Assembly: GCA_003557765.1 (NCBI GenBank)
Contig: PWNO01000026.1
Location: 1-6,010 of the forward strand
DNA length: 6,010 bases
Direction: 5' to 3'
Source of the DNA: Bacteroidales bacterium
GTDB taxonomy: Bacteria > Bacteroidota > Bacteroidia > Bacteroidales > UBA7960
In this document: piece after piece, positions 6,010 to 6,010 of the stretch
How the letters are laid out: each line of letters starts with the position of its first letter
Position numbering within the stretch: the first letter of the stretch is position 1
Notes under the pieces: generated by a model
Told to the model about the DNA's origin: nothing
Database searches by the model: none
What the model saw: only the letters and a program-made list of their open reading frames with translations
Program-made: the position numbers and the translations under genes

Positions 6010-6010
6010 A

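Larger units (their letters stand above)
5598..6010. other. 413-base 3' tail without a confident gene
   Basis: After the operon the sequence loses the clear coding character of the first 5.6 kb. It holds the two hairpins and the weak minus-strand frame listed separately, a 10-base palindrome ATGCCGGCAT (5834-5843), and three copies of CGTGCGA (5728, 5778, 5990). No tRNA, rRNA, CRISPR repeat or recognisable insertion-sequence end is seen. No Bacteroidota-type promoter (TAnnTTTG) was found on either strand. Confidence 0.6.

Overview
The window carries the 3' part of a tripartite heavy-metal (probably Cu(I)/Ag(I)) efflux operon, all on the + strand, from what looks like a member of the Bacteroidota. 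This assignment rests on the AT-rich gene starts with no clear Shine-Dalgarno sequence, a large CusA-type pump with extra membrane and periplasmic inserts, and an adaptor with an N-terminal heavy-metal-binding domain and a C-terminal DUF3347 module. All of this is judged from the sequence and from recall of the families; no database search was run.

Layout: (1) positions 3-2468 hold the C-terminal 821 codons of an RND permease of the CusA/CzcA (heavy-metal efflux, HME) class, whose start lies left of the window. (2) It overlaps or nearly abuts a TolC/CusC-like outer-membrane channel gene ending at 3762; its most likely start is the ATG at 2482. (3) After a 74-base gap comes a CusB-like periplasmic adaptor gene, 3837-5597. 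(4) The remaining 413 bases (5598-6010) hold two hairpin candidates and a weak, very basic open frame on the minus strand that runs off the right edge.

How the genes work together: the permease takes metal from the periplasm or inner membrane using proton-motive force, the adaptor links it to the outer-membrane factor, and metal leaves the cell through the channel. No separate CusF-like periplasmic chaperone is visible. The adaptor itself carries a His-rich stretch, a Cys/Met/His heavy-metal-binding domain and a C-terminal domain with paired Cys/Met residues, so it may do the metal-delivery job. The gene order permease - channel - adaptor differs from E. coli cusCFBA.

The system as a whole is a known type, and I do not claim a new one. 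The points most worth a second look are the extra helices in the permease, the changed proton-relay and methionine positions, the multi-site adaptor, and the unexplained 3' tail.
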